This document shows, piece after piece, positions 1-7,167 of a stretch of DNA of 8,141 nucleotides (within the stretch, counting starts at the first letter, position 1; the number at the start of each line of letters is the position of its first letter). The notes under the pieces are model-generated. The model was given only the letters and a program-made list of their open reading frames with translations, did no database searches and was not told the origin of the DNA. The stretch comes from Rickettsiales bacterium (GTDB lineage Bacteria; Pseudomonadota; Alphaproteobacteria; Rickettsiales; CANDYO01), in assembly GCA_947424995.1 (NCBI GenBank), contig CANDYO010000088.1, forward strand, positions 1 to 8,141, written 5' to 3'. Position numbers and translations under genes: made by a program.

Positions 1-1127
1 AAAATAGTTAGTGCCAAAATAAATATAGCAATAATTTTACCAATACTATAAGCAGTAGAGATTTGAAAGTAACGACTTTGAACTTGAGAAATATTATATG
101 TCCATGCATGGAATGGACCTATTAGAGAGGCGGACAAAGCAATAAAAACTAACTTTGCCATAATAATAGCTACTAAAGTCTTACTATCAACAAGAGCAAG
201 AGTGGGAATAACTAAAAATATCGCTGCTACGCTAGCCCGTTTGATAATAATTTCTGCTTTAATATAATCACTTATATAACCTATTATAAGCAGACTGCAC
301 ATAAATAATATGATTGCTATGCAATTAATTGCCATAATTTCTACAGCGCTCATTGTTGTTACGATCGGTAATATTACATTGAAGATACGCGTATGTAAGC
401 CGTATAACATTCCAGATAAAGCTGAAACTAAAGCAATGGCAAGAAATATTAGCCATTTATTTTGCTCGTAAGAATGAGTATCTTGATCTTGTGATTTTTC
501 TATAGTGGAGCTTATATATTCTGGGGTTTCTATGACTTGTCGCCTCAAGTAATATGTTATAAGTGCAAAAAATAAACTTAATCCATATGCATATCTAAAA
601 TATTCTTTACCAAAATGCATTATAGTAGTTGATACAATAGAAGCAATAAGTATGCCAGATACTGTTAATGCCCCATATATTCCACTTAAATAGCCATGTT
701 TATTATGTCTTTTTTCATGCTCCAAGCAATAAATGGCGCCACCATTATATTCTCCTCCAAGAAAAAAACTTTGCATAGCTCTGCATAGAGCAAATAAAAT
801 TGCAGCATAAACACCTACATTAGCATAAGTTGGAATAATACTTATGATAAAGGTGAAAAACGAAGTGCCTAATATACTGTAATACAAAGCTTTCTTTCTA
901 CCGTGCCTATCTCCAATTTTTCCAATAACATATGAACCACATATTTGACAAAGTGCTGCAAAAACTTCGAAACCAAAATAGTAGAAATAAGCTGATAGCT
1001 TATCTATAAAAGGTAGGAATATTTGTCTTAATACTGGTGCCATGTATCCATACAGGGCAATATCATAATATTCGATTGCTGTGCCTATCATCGCAGGTCG
1101 ATATACTTTGCTAAAATAGTTGCTCAT
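1..1127 (-). CDS. MFS permease, ProP-like metabolite:H+ symporter family (3' end outside window)
   Basis: I translated this frame by hand from the minus-strand ATG at 1127-1125. It stays open to the window edge (375 full codons; the family usually has about 420-450 residues), so roughly the last two helices are missing. Seen: GTAIEYYDIALYG at residues 15-27, the helix-1 signature of the metabolite:H+ symporter group that includes ProP. The MFS loop 2-3 motif GKIGDRHGRKKAL is at 69-81 and GGEYNGG is at 124-130. The rest is a series of long hydrophobic helices, with a charged central loop near residues 195-220. Known of the family: inner-membrane proton-coupled uptake of small solutes such as proline, betaine or dicarboxylates. 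ProP-like paralogues are common in intracellular alphaproteobacteria, often with unknown substrates. The substrate here cannot be read from sequence. It is transcribed divergently from the LuxR gene, and no strong Shine-Dalgarno precedes its ATG. Confidence 0.88.
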   Translation of the reverse strand, partial: MSNYFSKVYRPAMIGTAIEYYDIALYGYMAPVLRQIFLPFIDKLSAYFYYFGFEVFAALCQICGSYVIGKIGDRHGRKKALYYSILGTSFFTFIISIIPTYANVGVYAAILFALCRAMQSFFLGGEYNGGAIYCLEHEKRHNKHGYLSGIYGALTVSGILIASIVSTTIMHFGKEYFRYAYGLSLFFALITYYLRRQVIETPEYISSTIEKSQDQDTHSYEQNKWLIFLAIALVSALSGMLYGLHTRIFNVILPIVTTMSAVEIMAINCIAIILFMCSLLIIGYISDYIKAEIIIKRASVAAIFLVIPTLALVDSKTLVAIIMAKLVFIALSASLIGPFHAWTYNISQVQSRYFQISTAYSIGKIIAIFILALTI

Positions 1128-1176
1128 AAGTGTGCTAATGTTTCTTATTTTTCATAAAGATTGCTAACAGTTAATA

Positions 1177-1195
1177 ATTATAATAGCGCTATAAT
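1177..1195. repeat. Imperfect palindrome between divergent genes, possible operator
   Basis: ATTATA followed by ATAGC then GCTATAAT: the core ATAGCGCTAT is a perfect 10-base palindrome. The flanking ATTAT and ATAAT arms extend it if three extra bases in the left arm are looped out. It covers the -10 box of the permease promoter and lies about 50 bases upstream of the LuxR-gene promoter. It is a plausible operator for the adjacent LuxR-type regulator, although AT-rich palindromes also arise by chance. Confidence 0.3.
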
Positions 1196-1205
1196 TAATT
1201 GTCTT
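1177..1205 (-). promoter_or_regulatory. Putative sigma-70 promoter for the MFS permease
   Basis: On the minus strand, AAGACA (1205-1200, 4 of 6 to consensus) is followed by a 17-base spacer and a perfect TATAAT (1182-1177). Initiation near 1170 would leave a leader of about 40 bases before the permease ATG at 1127. The -10 box lies in the left part of an imperfect palindrome, so a regulator bound there could control this promoter. Inferred from consensus match and spacing only. Confidence 0.5.
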
Positions 1206-1244
1206 TAATTTTTTGCAAACTTTATATGTTATTTTATAAAAAAA

Positions 1245-1253
1245 TGTTATAAT
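1245..1253 (+). promoter_or_regulatory. Extended -10 promoter for the LuxR/protease operon
   Basis: TGTTATAAT is a full extended -10 element (TG, one base, then perfect TATAAT at 1248-1253). No good -35 hexamer lies 16-18 bases upstream, which is typical of extended -10 promoters and leaves room for an activator. Transcription would start near 1260, giving a leader of about 30 bases before the ATG at 1291. The ribosome site there is weak (AAAAAGA just before the ATG). Confidence 0.55.
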
Positions 1254-1290
1254 GCCAATGAAAAATAACTATTTTATTTAGTAAAAAGAA

Positions 1291-2106
1291 ATGACTAGTA
1301 TTTTTGAAATGAATAAATTAGCTCTTCAATACGCAATAAGAGCGGTCCCGCGTATGAAGGAATTAGCAGCTCCACTTATGCAATATTTGGGGATTTGTAG
1401 TTTTAGTTATATGAGGATATATAAAGATTCCAGCTACTTATCATTATTAAATGGATATGAAGAATTCAACACGAAATATTTTGAAACTATACAAAAATCA
1501 GATCCTCATTTTATTGAAACAATGCAAAATACTACCCATGAAGAGCCTCAATTCTCTATATGGCCTACTGATCAAAAAAAACTAACTCCTATATTTTCAT
1601 TACTGGATTCATATAATATATGGCATGGGTTCCAAATCACCTATCGTAAAGAAAATTATTGTGAAATGTTCTCTTTTTCCTTCGATAAACAATCGAGTGA
1701 TAAGACTGCATTTTTCCTTAAAAATATTCCATTATTTATAAAATTTATTGCCTTTTTCAGAACTCAAGCAGGAGATTTAATAGATGATCGAGATAAAAAG
1801 AAAATTGCCGTATTCCCTCAGAAATTTTGTATAGATCCAGTAGAAATTAACGAAAGCATGCACAAATTTCTAGCCGATATTAATAAACCATTTTTACTTC
1901 ATGATATAAGTGGAAATATAGTACATCTTACAAAACGAGAATCTGAATGCTTTAAATTTTTTACTAAGAACAGAACCTCAAAAGAGATAGCCAGACTGCT
2001 TGATATATCACCTAAAACTGTAGAAATATATATTAGCAATATAAAGCAGAAACTAGGAATACATTACAAAAACCAAATATTTGAAATGAGTACAAATATT
2101 TTTTAG
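1291..2106 (+). CDS. LuxR-type (GerE helix-turn-helix) transcriptional regulator
   Basis: 271 residues. Seen: a C-terminal LuxR/GerE DNA-binding domain at about residues 213-266. It starts with LTKRESECF (compare the family's LTxRExEVL) and continues through SKEIARLLDISPKTVEIYISNI (230-251, recognition helix about 241-252) and IKQKLG (251-256). The N-terminal 200 or so residues are a mixed alpha/beta sensor-like region with many aromatics (LGICSFSYMRIYKD, NIWHGFQITYRKEN). I cannot match it confidently to the acyl-homoserine-lactone-binding domain or a PAS domain, and no phosphoacceptor receiver domain is visible. It is therefore probably a 'solo' LuxR regulator sensing an internal or host signal. 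It is the first gene of an operon. The next gene's ribosome site overlaps its stop codon, so protease production should be coupled to its translation. Its own targets may include the divergent permease promoter. The fold call for the C-terminus is firm; ligand and targets are unknown. Confidence 0.85.
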   Translation: MTSIFEMNKLALQYAIRAVPRMKELAAPLMQYLGICSFSYMRIYKDSSYLSLLNGYEEFNTKYFETIQKSDPHFIETMQNTTHEEPQFSIWPTDQKKLTPIFSLLDSYNIWHGFQITYRKENYCEMFSFSFDKQSSDKTAFFLKNIPLFIKFIAFFRTQAGDLIDDRDKKKIAVFPQKFCIDPVEINESMHKFLADINKPFLLHDISGNIVHLTKRESECFKFFTKNRTSKEIARLLDISPKTVEIYISNIKQKLGIHYKNQIFEMSTNIF

Positions 2107-2110
2107 AGGG
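2105..2110 (+). promoter_or_regulatory. Shine-Dalgarno of the Ulp1-like protease gene, overlapping the luxR-type stop
   Basis: AGAGGG lies three bases before the ATG at 2114 and shares its first two bases with the TAG stop (2104-2106) of the regulator. It is the strongest ribosome site in the window. It fixes the start of the large gene at 2114 and implies translational coupling in the operon. Confidence 0.7.
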
Positions 2111-2113
2111 AAA

Positions 2114-5100
2114 ATGGAATTAACCGATAAAACACCAGTAAAAAAACAAAATGATCAAATAAATTCTCAAGTTAATAGCTCAGGTGACGACGTAGTCGAC
2201 TCACCTCGGGAAGCTGTTAATATTATAGAGGTCTTAGAAGGTTCTAATATTGACACTGAGAGAGGTTCGCCCATTAGACCATTACCGATGGCGCAATTAG
2301 GTGAAAAATCTAAAAAAGATCTAGATCTAGAAATAGATCCTGAATATGATGAAAATTTTCTTATTTCCTTTGATGATTCATCTGATGAAGAAGATGGTGA
2401 TGAAGAAATTCCCAAATACAATATAGTAGAAAACTGGAAATCATTTTCAACAGCTTGGCCAACTTTCAATATAGGTAATTTTGCAGAGAAATATTTTTAC
2501 TATCAATATGCATTTTTATCTCATGCGTTAGGAGTTAGCATTCTTTATAGCAATTCTGTTAATCAGCATGTAAGGCATTATAAAAAAGAAAAAATGCTAA
2601 TTGATCATGAAGCTCTAACAGATGATTCTTTTATAAAAAAAGCACTTAAAAGTCTAATTCATAAACAAATAGCCGATATATTTGATTTGGGAGGAATATA
2701 TAAACCCTTAACTGGAATTTTGACTGATAATTTTATTGGCGAAAATAATGATTTAATAGAAGGGATGATTATAAGCTTGAGTCTCAAAAAAAGAAGCGTA
2801 TTTCAATATGCCAATACCAATAAACCACAAAACAAGGAAAAGCTAAACTCTCTATTTAAAGAAGAAATTACAAAATTAATTAGAAAAGTAAAAGCATTTA
2901 TTCAAAGTGAAGATACAAAAAAAATAATTTATAAATTTATTCCTAATTTATCAGAAAATCATGTTAATAACATAATTAGACTTCTTGAAAGTGATCAAGC
3001 ATTGGCATTCGAAATAAGTAATAGAGTTGACTCCTTAGTGCAATCTTTAAATCAAAATATAAATAATTTAGCTGGCACAATAATTAGGACCCCTCAATCT
3101 GGAGCACGTATAAAAGGAGACCCATCTAATATAATCTCACAACTTTTTCCAGATTTTGCTTCTAGCTTTTTATGGAATTCACTAAATGATAAGTACATAG
3201 ATAATACTCCAGCAAAAAACGTTTTGATTGCGCATAAAAAACAATATACTTTCTTTCGTATAAGAGAAGCTTTTAGAATAAGAGATTATAGTTTTTTACA
3301 GCAATCACAGACAATTATGAACGTTCTTCATAAAAATGGATATGTTACACGTACTGTTGAAGATATTATATTCCAAATTAATGATCAAATTCCAGATGAA
3401 GGAGATTTACCTTCTGAGTTAATCGGTGATTTAAGCGCAATGACGAGAGAATTTATTCGCTCATTACATGTAGAAAGAAAAACCCTACCATTAATGCATA
3501 AATTTAATCTTTCAGATTTAACGCAAGAAAATTTTACTCATAAATTTTTGGGTTCTATTAGAATTGCAAATTTATCAAATAAAAGAAAAATAAAAAATTT
3601 TAATGATAAAACATCTTCTAAGGCTGAAGGTAGTAGTAGATTTGATAGCGTTAAAGGCTGGATTTTTCCTAGTTCAGAAGAGGATATATTAGATTTTCAT
3701 CAATTTACACTTACTGACGCTCCTAAGCGGCAAGATGAAGTATCAAACCTAGCATCATATAAAAAAATCTATGAAAAATTAAATAGCTATAAATTTCATT
3801 CTCAATTGAGTGAAGCGCTAGGGCAGCCTATAATAGACCAATTGATAGCTCATTGGCTTGAACGAATTATCAGTGGAGACTCTTTTATTAATTCTGATGG
3901 ATATTTATTATTATCTTCGCCTGAATCAGATATAATTACAAAAGGTAATAAAGCTACGCCAATAGTTAAAAGATTCTTACATGATCTAACAAAATTAGCT
4001 TATCTTCTTTTTGGTTGCGAAGCAGCAAGAAATCCTGCTTCACTAGTTCATAATATGATGATAATAGATCTTGTGAAAAAAGGTTTTCTTACTCTAGAAC
4101 AAGCATTATCTACATCATGGCAAAATCCTCCTGGCGGTTTGTTACCAATGACCAGAACAACGCCAAAAGACTATAAAACAACAATAGATCTCTCAAGGAT
4201 AGCACATTCAATATTTTTTGAATATATGCCGCATAGTTATTTATATGATAACAAAGAGATTCCAGAGCCAGCTGCAATCACTCAAATAGATGATTTTATA
4301 TCTAGAGAATATTGGATTGTTCATTTGTGGTTAAATAACATATTAAGCGAAAACAATAAAAAGAAATTTCTTATTCAAATTCCTAATCAGCAATATTCAA
4401 CTATAGTTCCTGACCAGTTATCAGAATTTTATAGGTTTATGTTAGGTGAATTTCAAAAGCGATATAATAATATCGATCTTGAAAATTTATGGTACACAAG
4501 CGATCAAATAAATCATTTATTACAATATTATTTGGCTAATGATCCAAATGTTATTGCTCTTCCTCCTGTAGCAATAGAAAATGAAGACGCTTTATTTGCT
4601 AATGTAGAGCACTTTTTAGAAGAATTTGGAGAAGGAAGAAATTTAATTATTCCGCTTAACATCAATAACAATCATTGGGTTGGGGCGGTTTTAAGGCATG
4701 TAGAAGGAAATCATAGACCACAACTAATATATGTTGATCCTAGAGGAGAGCCATTAAGCGATGAAAATAGAGGGCATCTAGAAAGAATAGGTGATATTTT
4801 TTGTTTTCTGAGAGTGGATATCGTTGATCTAGCTCTTTTATCTCCGCAACAAACGAATGGATATGATTGTGGGCCAATAACTATAAATAATTTGGTAAGG
4901 TTAGCAATGGCTAGACCAGATATGGATTTAGACAGTATAAGAGATAGCTTAATAACTCATGAAAATACTTTAAATATTAGAGACGGGCATCAAGAATTAT
5001 TATCATTGCCATCTTATGGTAATAATCAAAATTTAAATCCTGAAAGGTTATTAATGTTGCTAAATCAAGAAAGAGGAATAGATAGCTTACAAGAAAAAGC

Positions 5101-5323
5101 TCTGTTAAGTAATGCTGCAGTTACTATTAATACAAGCGTTCAAGAGCATGATCAAAGTACTGGACTAGAAAGATTGCTATCTTCACTTGATCTACAAACA
5201 AGTGTAGTGAGTGAAATTATTGATCATTCATCTTCGCAAACGTTTGATAATTATAATGCAGGAGCATTATTAGTAGCTATTTTTATGCTTGGAATGCAAA
5301 AATATATACCAGATGTAGATTAA
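2114..5323 (+). CDS. Large effector-like protein with C-terminal Ulp1/C48 (CE clan) cysteine protease domain
   Basis: 1069 residues. Residues 1-100 are polar and probably disordered, with an acidic run DDSSDEEDGDEE at 87-98. Residues about 105-800 look mostly helical and match no domain I recognise; within them CEAARNPASLVHNMM (635-649) looks conserved-type. The protease domain spans about 800-940. Seen: NNNHWVGAVL with catalytic His854-Trp855, LIYVDPRGE with Asp875, QQTNGYDCG with oxyanion Gln913 and nucleophile Cys919. This is the H-D-Q-C order and near-exact spacing of Ulp1/SENP proteases, including the QxxGxDCG signature. About 140 residues follow, ending in a hydrophobic segment at 1049-1062. 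Known of the family: bacterial CE-clan enzymes are typically translocated effectors that cleave ubiquitin or ubiquitin-like proteins (XopD, ChlaDub1, RickCE, Wolbachia CidB) or acetylate host proteins (YopJ). The HWxG and VDPRG context fits a protease better than an acetyltransferase. Inferred: secreted into a eukaryotic host cell. No Sec signal peptide is visible, so type IV or type I export is likeliest. It is the second gene of the regulator operon, with no clear terminator after it. Confidence 0.85.
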   Translation: MELTDKTPVKKQNDQINSQVNSSGDDVVDSPREAVNIIEVLEGSNIDTERGSPIRPLPMAQLGEKSKKDLDLEIDPEYDENFLISFDDSSDEEDGDEEIPKYNIVENWKSFSTAWPTFNIGNFAEKYFYYQYAFLSHALGVSILYSNSVNQHVRHYKKEKMLIDHEALTDDSFIKKALKSLIHKQIADIFDLGGIYKPLTGILTDNFIGENNDLIEGMIISLSLKKRSVFQYANTNKPQNKEKLNSLFKEEITKLIRKVKAFIQSEDTKKIIYKFIPNLSENHVNNIIRLLESDQALAFEISNRVDSLVQSLNQNINNLAGTIIRTPQSGARIKGDPSNIISQLFPDFASSFLWNSLNDKYIDNTPAKNVLIAHKKQYTFFRIREAFRIRDYSFLQQSQTIMNVLHKNGYVTRTVEDIIFQINDQIPDEGDLPSELIGDLSAMTREFIRSLHVERKTLPLMHKFNLSDLTQENFTHKFLGSIRIANLSNKRKIKNFNDKTSSKAEGSSRFDSVKGWIFPSSEEDILDFHQFTLTDAPKRQDEVSNLASYKKIYEKLNSYKFHSQLSEALGQPIIDQLIAHWLERIISGDSFINSDGYLLLSSPESDIITKGNKATPIVKRFLHDLTKLAYLLFGCEAARNPASLVHNMMIIDLVKKGFLTLEQALSTSWQNPPGGLLPMTRTTPKDYKTTIDLSRIAHSIFFEYMPHSYLYDNKEIPEPAAITQIDDFISREYWIVHLWLNNILSENNKKKFLIQIPNQQYSTIVPDQLSEFYRFMLGEFQKRYNNIDLENLWYTSDQINHLLQYYLANDPNVIALPPVAIENEDALFANVEHFLEEFGEGRNLIIPLNINNNHWVGAVLRHVEGNHRPQLIYVDPRGEPLSDENRGHLERIGDIFCFLRVDIVDLALLSPQQTNGYDCGPITINNLVRLAMARPDMDLDSIRDSLITHENTLNIRDGHQELLSLPSYGNNQNLNPERLLMLLNQERGIDSLQEKALLSNAAVTINTSVQEHDQSTGLERLLSSLDLQTSVVSEIIDHSSSQTFDNYNAGALLVAIFMLGMQKYIPDVD
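2182..2206 (+). repeat. GC-rich inverted repeat (RNA hairpin) early in the protease gene
   Basis: AGGTGA-CGAC, loop GTA, then GTCG, a two-base AC bulge, and TCACCT: ten base pairs around a three-base loop. It begins 68 bases after the start codon in otherwise AT-rich sequence, and encodes part of the polar N-terminal tail. It would form a stable mRNA hairpin, or could act as a protein-binding site in DNA. Function unknown. Confidence 0.45.
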
Positions 5324-5571
5324 TGAAAAAATATTAAAAAATTGCATCAAAATAAAAAATTAGACCTAAACTAAAGTAGAGTCAATCAATTACTGAAACT
5401 ATGAAATGCAGAATTTTTTCTAAGGAATGATAGTTATAAAATTAGTTGATATATTCTTTTAATTCTTTGAACAGTGCTTCGTATATTATCGGTTCTAAAA
5501 ATACAACATAATGGAGAATTATTAGATACAAAGCTAATATTTTTTCCGTTTATATTAATTTTATCCAAAGT

Positions 5572-5593
5572 GTAGAAAATGCGTAGAAAATAC
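5572..5593. repeat. Two-copy tandem 11-mer
   Basis: GTAGAAAATGC (5572-5582) is followed directly by GTAGAAAATAC (5583-5593), 10 of 11 bases identical. It sits just beyond the tRNA-Lys terminator in non-coding DNA. It could be slippage, or a duplicated protein-binding site; no function is visible. Confidence 0.5.
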
Positions 5594-5602
5594 ATTTTTT
5601 CT

Positions 5603-5624
5603 AAAAACTTCAAAACGCTGAAGT
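5603..5624 (-). terminator. Rho-independent terminator of the tatD-rsmD-tRNA-Lys transcript
   Basis: Read on the minus strand: ACTTCA (5624-5619), six-base loop GCGTTT, TGAAGT (5612-5607), then TTTT (5606-5603). The six-pair stem is perfect, though not GC-rich. It lies 12 bases beyond the CCA end of the tRNA, where the end of a tRNA transcript is expected. On the plus strand no T-run follows, so it should act in the minus direction only. Confidence 0.6.
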
Positions 5625-5636
5625 CCTTGGTTTTCC

Positions 5637-5712
<76 letters not shown>

Positions 5713-5737
5713 GAAAAACCTTTTGGATATTATGCTT

Positions 5738-6307
5738 CTATAGCCTTTCTAGCAAGACAAATTTTGAGTTACCGTAGTTTTTAGTGGTAATTTCTCGGTA
5801 ATATCCTAGGTTAAAGCTAATATCTTCTTGTTTTGGTAGTTCTATTACAATTATCGCTCCAGTAGCTAGCCAATTTTTCTCAATTAAGGAAACCAAGGCC
5901 TTATTAGCTATTCCTTTGAAATATGGGGGGTCTATGAACACTAGATTAAATAAGTCACGTGCTTTGGGTAAATCCTCGGCAGTAGACCTGATCATAACAG
6001 CTTTTGCCTGCTCGCCTAATTGACAGATATTTTCCCAGGCTACTTTTAGATGTTGACTGCTGCCATCAATAAAGACCACCATAGTGGCGCCTCTAGAGAT
6101 GGATTCAATACCAAGAGCTCCAGTACCACAACATAAATCAATAACTTTAGCGTCTTCAATTATATTGCTACCATCTTCTTTAATGAAATTACCGCTAGAA
6201 AGAATATTAAATATAGCAGTGCGCATTTTACTAGCGGTAGGACGAATTCCTGGGCCACTAGGGGAGATAAGTTTTCTTCCTCGATGAATACCAGAGATAA
6301 TTCTCAT
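5738..6307 (-). CDS. rsmD: 16S rRNA (guanine(966)-N(2))-methyltransferase RsmD
   Basis: 189 residues, the usual length for RsmD. It transfers a methyl group from S-adenosylmethionine to N2 of G966 in 16S rRNA in the assembled 30S particle. Seen: the family N-terminus MRIISGIHRGRKL, with P-x-G-x-x-I-R-P-T and a K-M-R-x-A-I-F-N-I-L segment (residues 17-36). The SAM-binding motif I is VIDLCCGTGALG (55-66) and the catalytic N6/N2-methyltransferase motif IV is FIDPPYFKG (124-132). The start ATG (6307-6305) overlaps the tatD stop as ATGA, which supports this start and translational coupling. The stop is a TAG, with tRNA-Lys following downstream. Nothing suggests decay: all key motifs are intact. 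Confidence 0.95.
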   Translation of the reverse strand: MRIISGIHRGRKLISPSGPGIRPTASKMRTAIFNILSSGNFIKEDGSNIIEDAKVIDLCCGTGALGIESISRGATMVVFIDGSSQHLKVAWENICQLGEQAKAVMIRSTAEDLPKARDLFNLVFIDPPYFKGIANKALVSLIEKNWLATGAIIVIELPKQEDISFNLGYYREITTKNYGNSKFVLLERL

Positions 6308-7086
6308 GGGCGCTTAGCTTTACTGAAAAGCTTAAAGAAATTATCAGTAGTCTGGTCTGCTACATTGCTATAGCTAGTTTGTTTTAGAGTAGTAATCATC
6401 TCAGCTACATTCTTAACGAAGGAAGGCTCATTACGCTTACCACGATAAGGTTCTGGAGCTAGATAAGGTGAATCGGTTTCCACTAACAATCGATCCAAAG
6501 GAATTTGCTTTACTACTTCCTGTAGAGCAAGCGCCTTTTTGAAGGTGACTATTCCAGAGATTGAAATATATAATCCTAGCTCTAAACAGCTATTAGCGAA
6601 CTCTAAACTTTCTGAGCTAAAGCAGTGAATTAAGCCAGTATATTTAAATCTTTTTTTAGCTTCGGTTAATATTTCAATGGTTAATGGATCAGCATCACGA
6701 GTGTGAATAATTAATGGTAATCCGCTTAAATGAGATACTTCAATGTGGCGCATAAAATATTCTTTTTGTTTTTCTACGTCGCTATGTTTATAGTATAAAT
6801 CAAGTCCCGTTTCACCAATACCAATTACTTTAGGATGTTTAGTATATTCAAATAACTCTTCTACAGATACTTCCTCATGGCTATCTACTTCATGCGGATG
6901 AATCCCAATAGAAGCATATATTTGTGGATAGGTTTCAATTATTTTCTTTAATTTAGGAAAATCGGTTACCTTAGTTGAAATAGTTTGTAATATTTCCACT
7001 CCATTGTCTTTTGCTCTTACCAAGATCTCAGCAAAATCTTTTTCAAATACGTCGTAATCTAAATGACAATGCGAATCAACTAACAT
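6304..7086 (-). CDS. tatD: TatD-family metal-dependent hydrolase/DNase
   Basis: 260 residues, normal for TatD/YcfH-type proteins. Cytoplasmic TIM-barrel metalloenzymes of the amidohydrolase superfamily; E. coli TatD has 3'-5' exonuclease activity linked to DNA repair and quality control. Seen metal ligands: H6 and H8 in DSHCHLD, E92 in GIGETGLD, H128 in LIIHTRDA, H154 in GLIHCFSS, and D205 in ETDSPYLAPEPYRG (203-216). The last is the family's most characteristic motif. The P-Y-R-G-K-R-N-E-P stretch (213-221) is also canonical. It is the first gene of the tatD-rsmD-tRNA-Lys unit. On the minus strand TTGAG sits about nine bases before its ATG as a probable ribosome site. Substrate specificity within the TatD family cannot be told from sequence. 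Confidence 0.95.
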   Translation of the reverse strand: MLVDSHCHLDYDVFEKDFAEILVRAKDNGVEILQTISTKVTDFPKLKKIIETYPQIYASIGIHPHEVDSHEEVSVEELFEYTKHPKVIGIGETGLDLYYKHSDVEKQKEYFMRHIEVSHLSGLPLIIHTRDADPLTIEILTEAKKRFKYTGLIHCFSSESLEFANSCLELGLYISISGIVTFKKALALQEVVKQIPLDRLLVETDSPYLAPEPYRGKRNEPSFVKNVAEMITTLKQTSYSNVADQTTDNFFKLFSKAKRP

Positions 7087-7161
7087 AAATATATACTCAA
7101 TTGAGATTTTTTTTATAGTTTGCCGATTATCTATCGCTTCTGCAAGTTTTTTATTTTAAAA

Positions 7162-7167
7162 TATAAT
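7162..7167 (+). promoter_or_regulatory. Putative -10 box for the small membrane protein gene
   Basis: A perfect TATAAT lies 37 bases before the ATG at 7205. The best -35 at suitable spacing (TCTGCA, 7139-7144, 17-base spacer) matches only three of six bases, so the promoter is tentative. A TTGAG (7192-7196) eight bases before the ATG serves as ribosome site. Confidence 0.4.

Larger units (their letters stand above)
5324..5636. other. 313-base stretch with no convincing gene
   Basis: Between the protease stop and the 3' end of tRNA-Lys lies very AT-rich DNA. It holds the tRNA-side terminator (5603-5624) and a small tandem repeat (5572-5593). A minus-strand open frame ends at 5434; its first residues are tRNA sequence, so that frame as a whole is not a gene. 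An internal ATG at 5595 would give 53 residues ending in a basic stretch, FRTDNIRSTVQRIKRIY, which I do not recognise. It has no ribosome site and might be a decayed gene fragment. I see no clear hairpin terminator for the upstream operon. Confidence 0.6.

Noticed and set aside
1291..2106. Reading the first operon gene as a CidA-like antidote
   Set aside because: The C-terminus is a clear LuxR/GerE helix-turn-helix; nothing resembles CidA.
2317..2340. Tandem GATCTA repeats near the start of the protease gene
   Set aside because: Two short copies that encode the KDLDLEID stretch; no further units, so no repeat array or CRISPR.
2167..2469. Minus-strand 100-codon open frame opposite the protease N-terminus
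   Set aside because: Serine-rich antisense shadow of the acidic, polar N-terminal coding region; no ribosome site or promoter and no recognisable protein features.
5324..5430. Terminator for the protease operon
   Set aside because: Only T-runs and weak three-pair stems are visible; no hairpin good enough to call.
5413..5604. 11-base direct repeat ATTTTTTCTAA at 5413-5423 and 5594-5604 as possible attachment-site pair
   Set aside because: Low-complexity T-run sequence in AT-rich DNA, not part of the tRNA, and nothing resembling a mobile element lies between the copies.
6084..6287. Plus-strand 67-codon open frame
   Set aside because: Lies wholly antisense to the N-terminal half of rsmD, whose motifs are unmistakable; no initiation signals.
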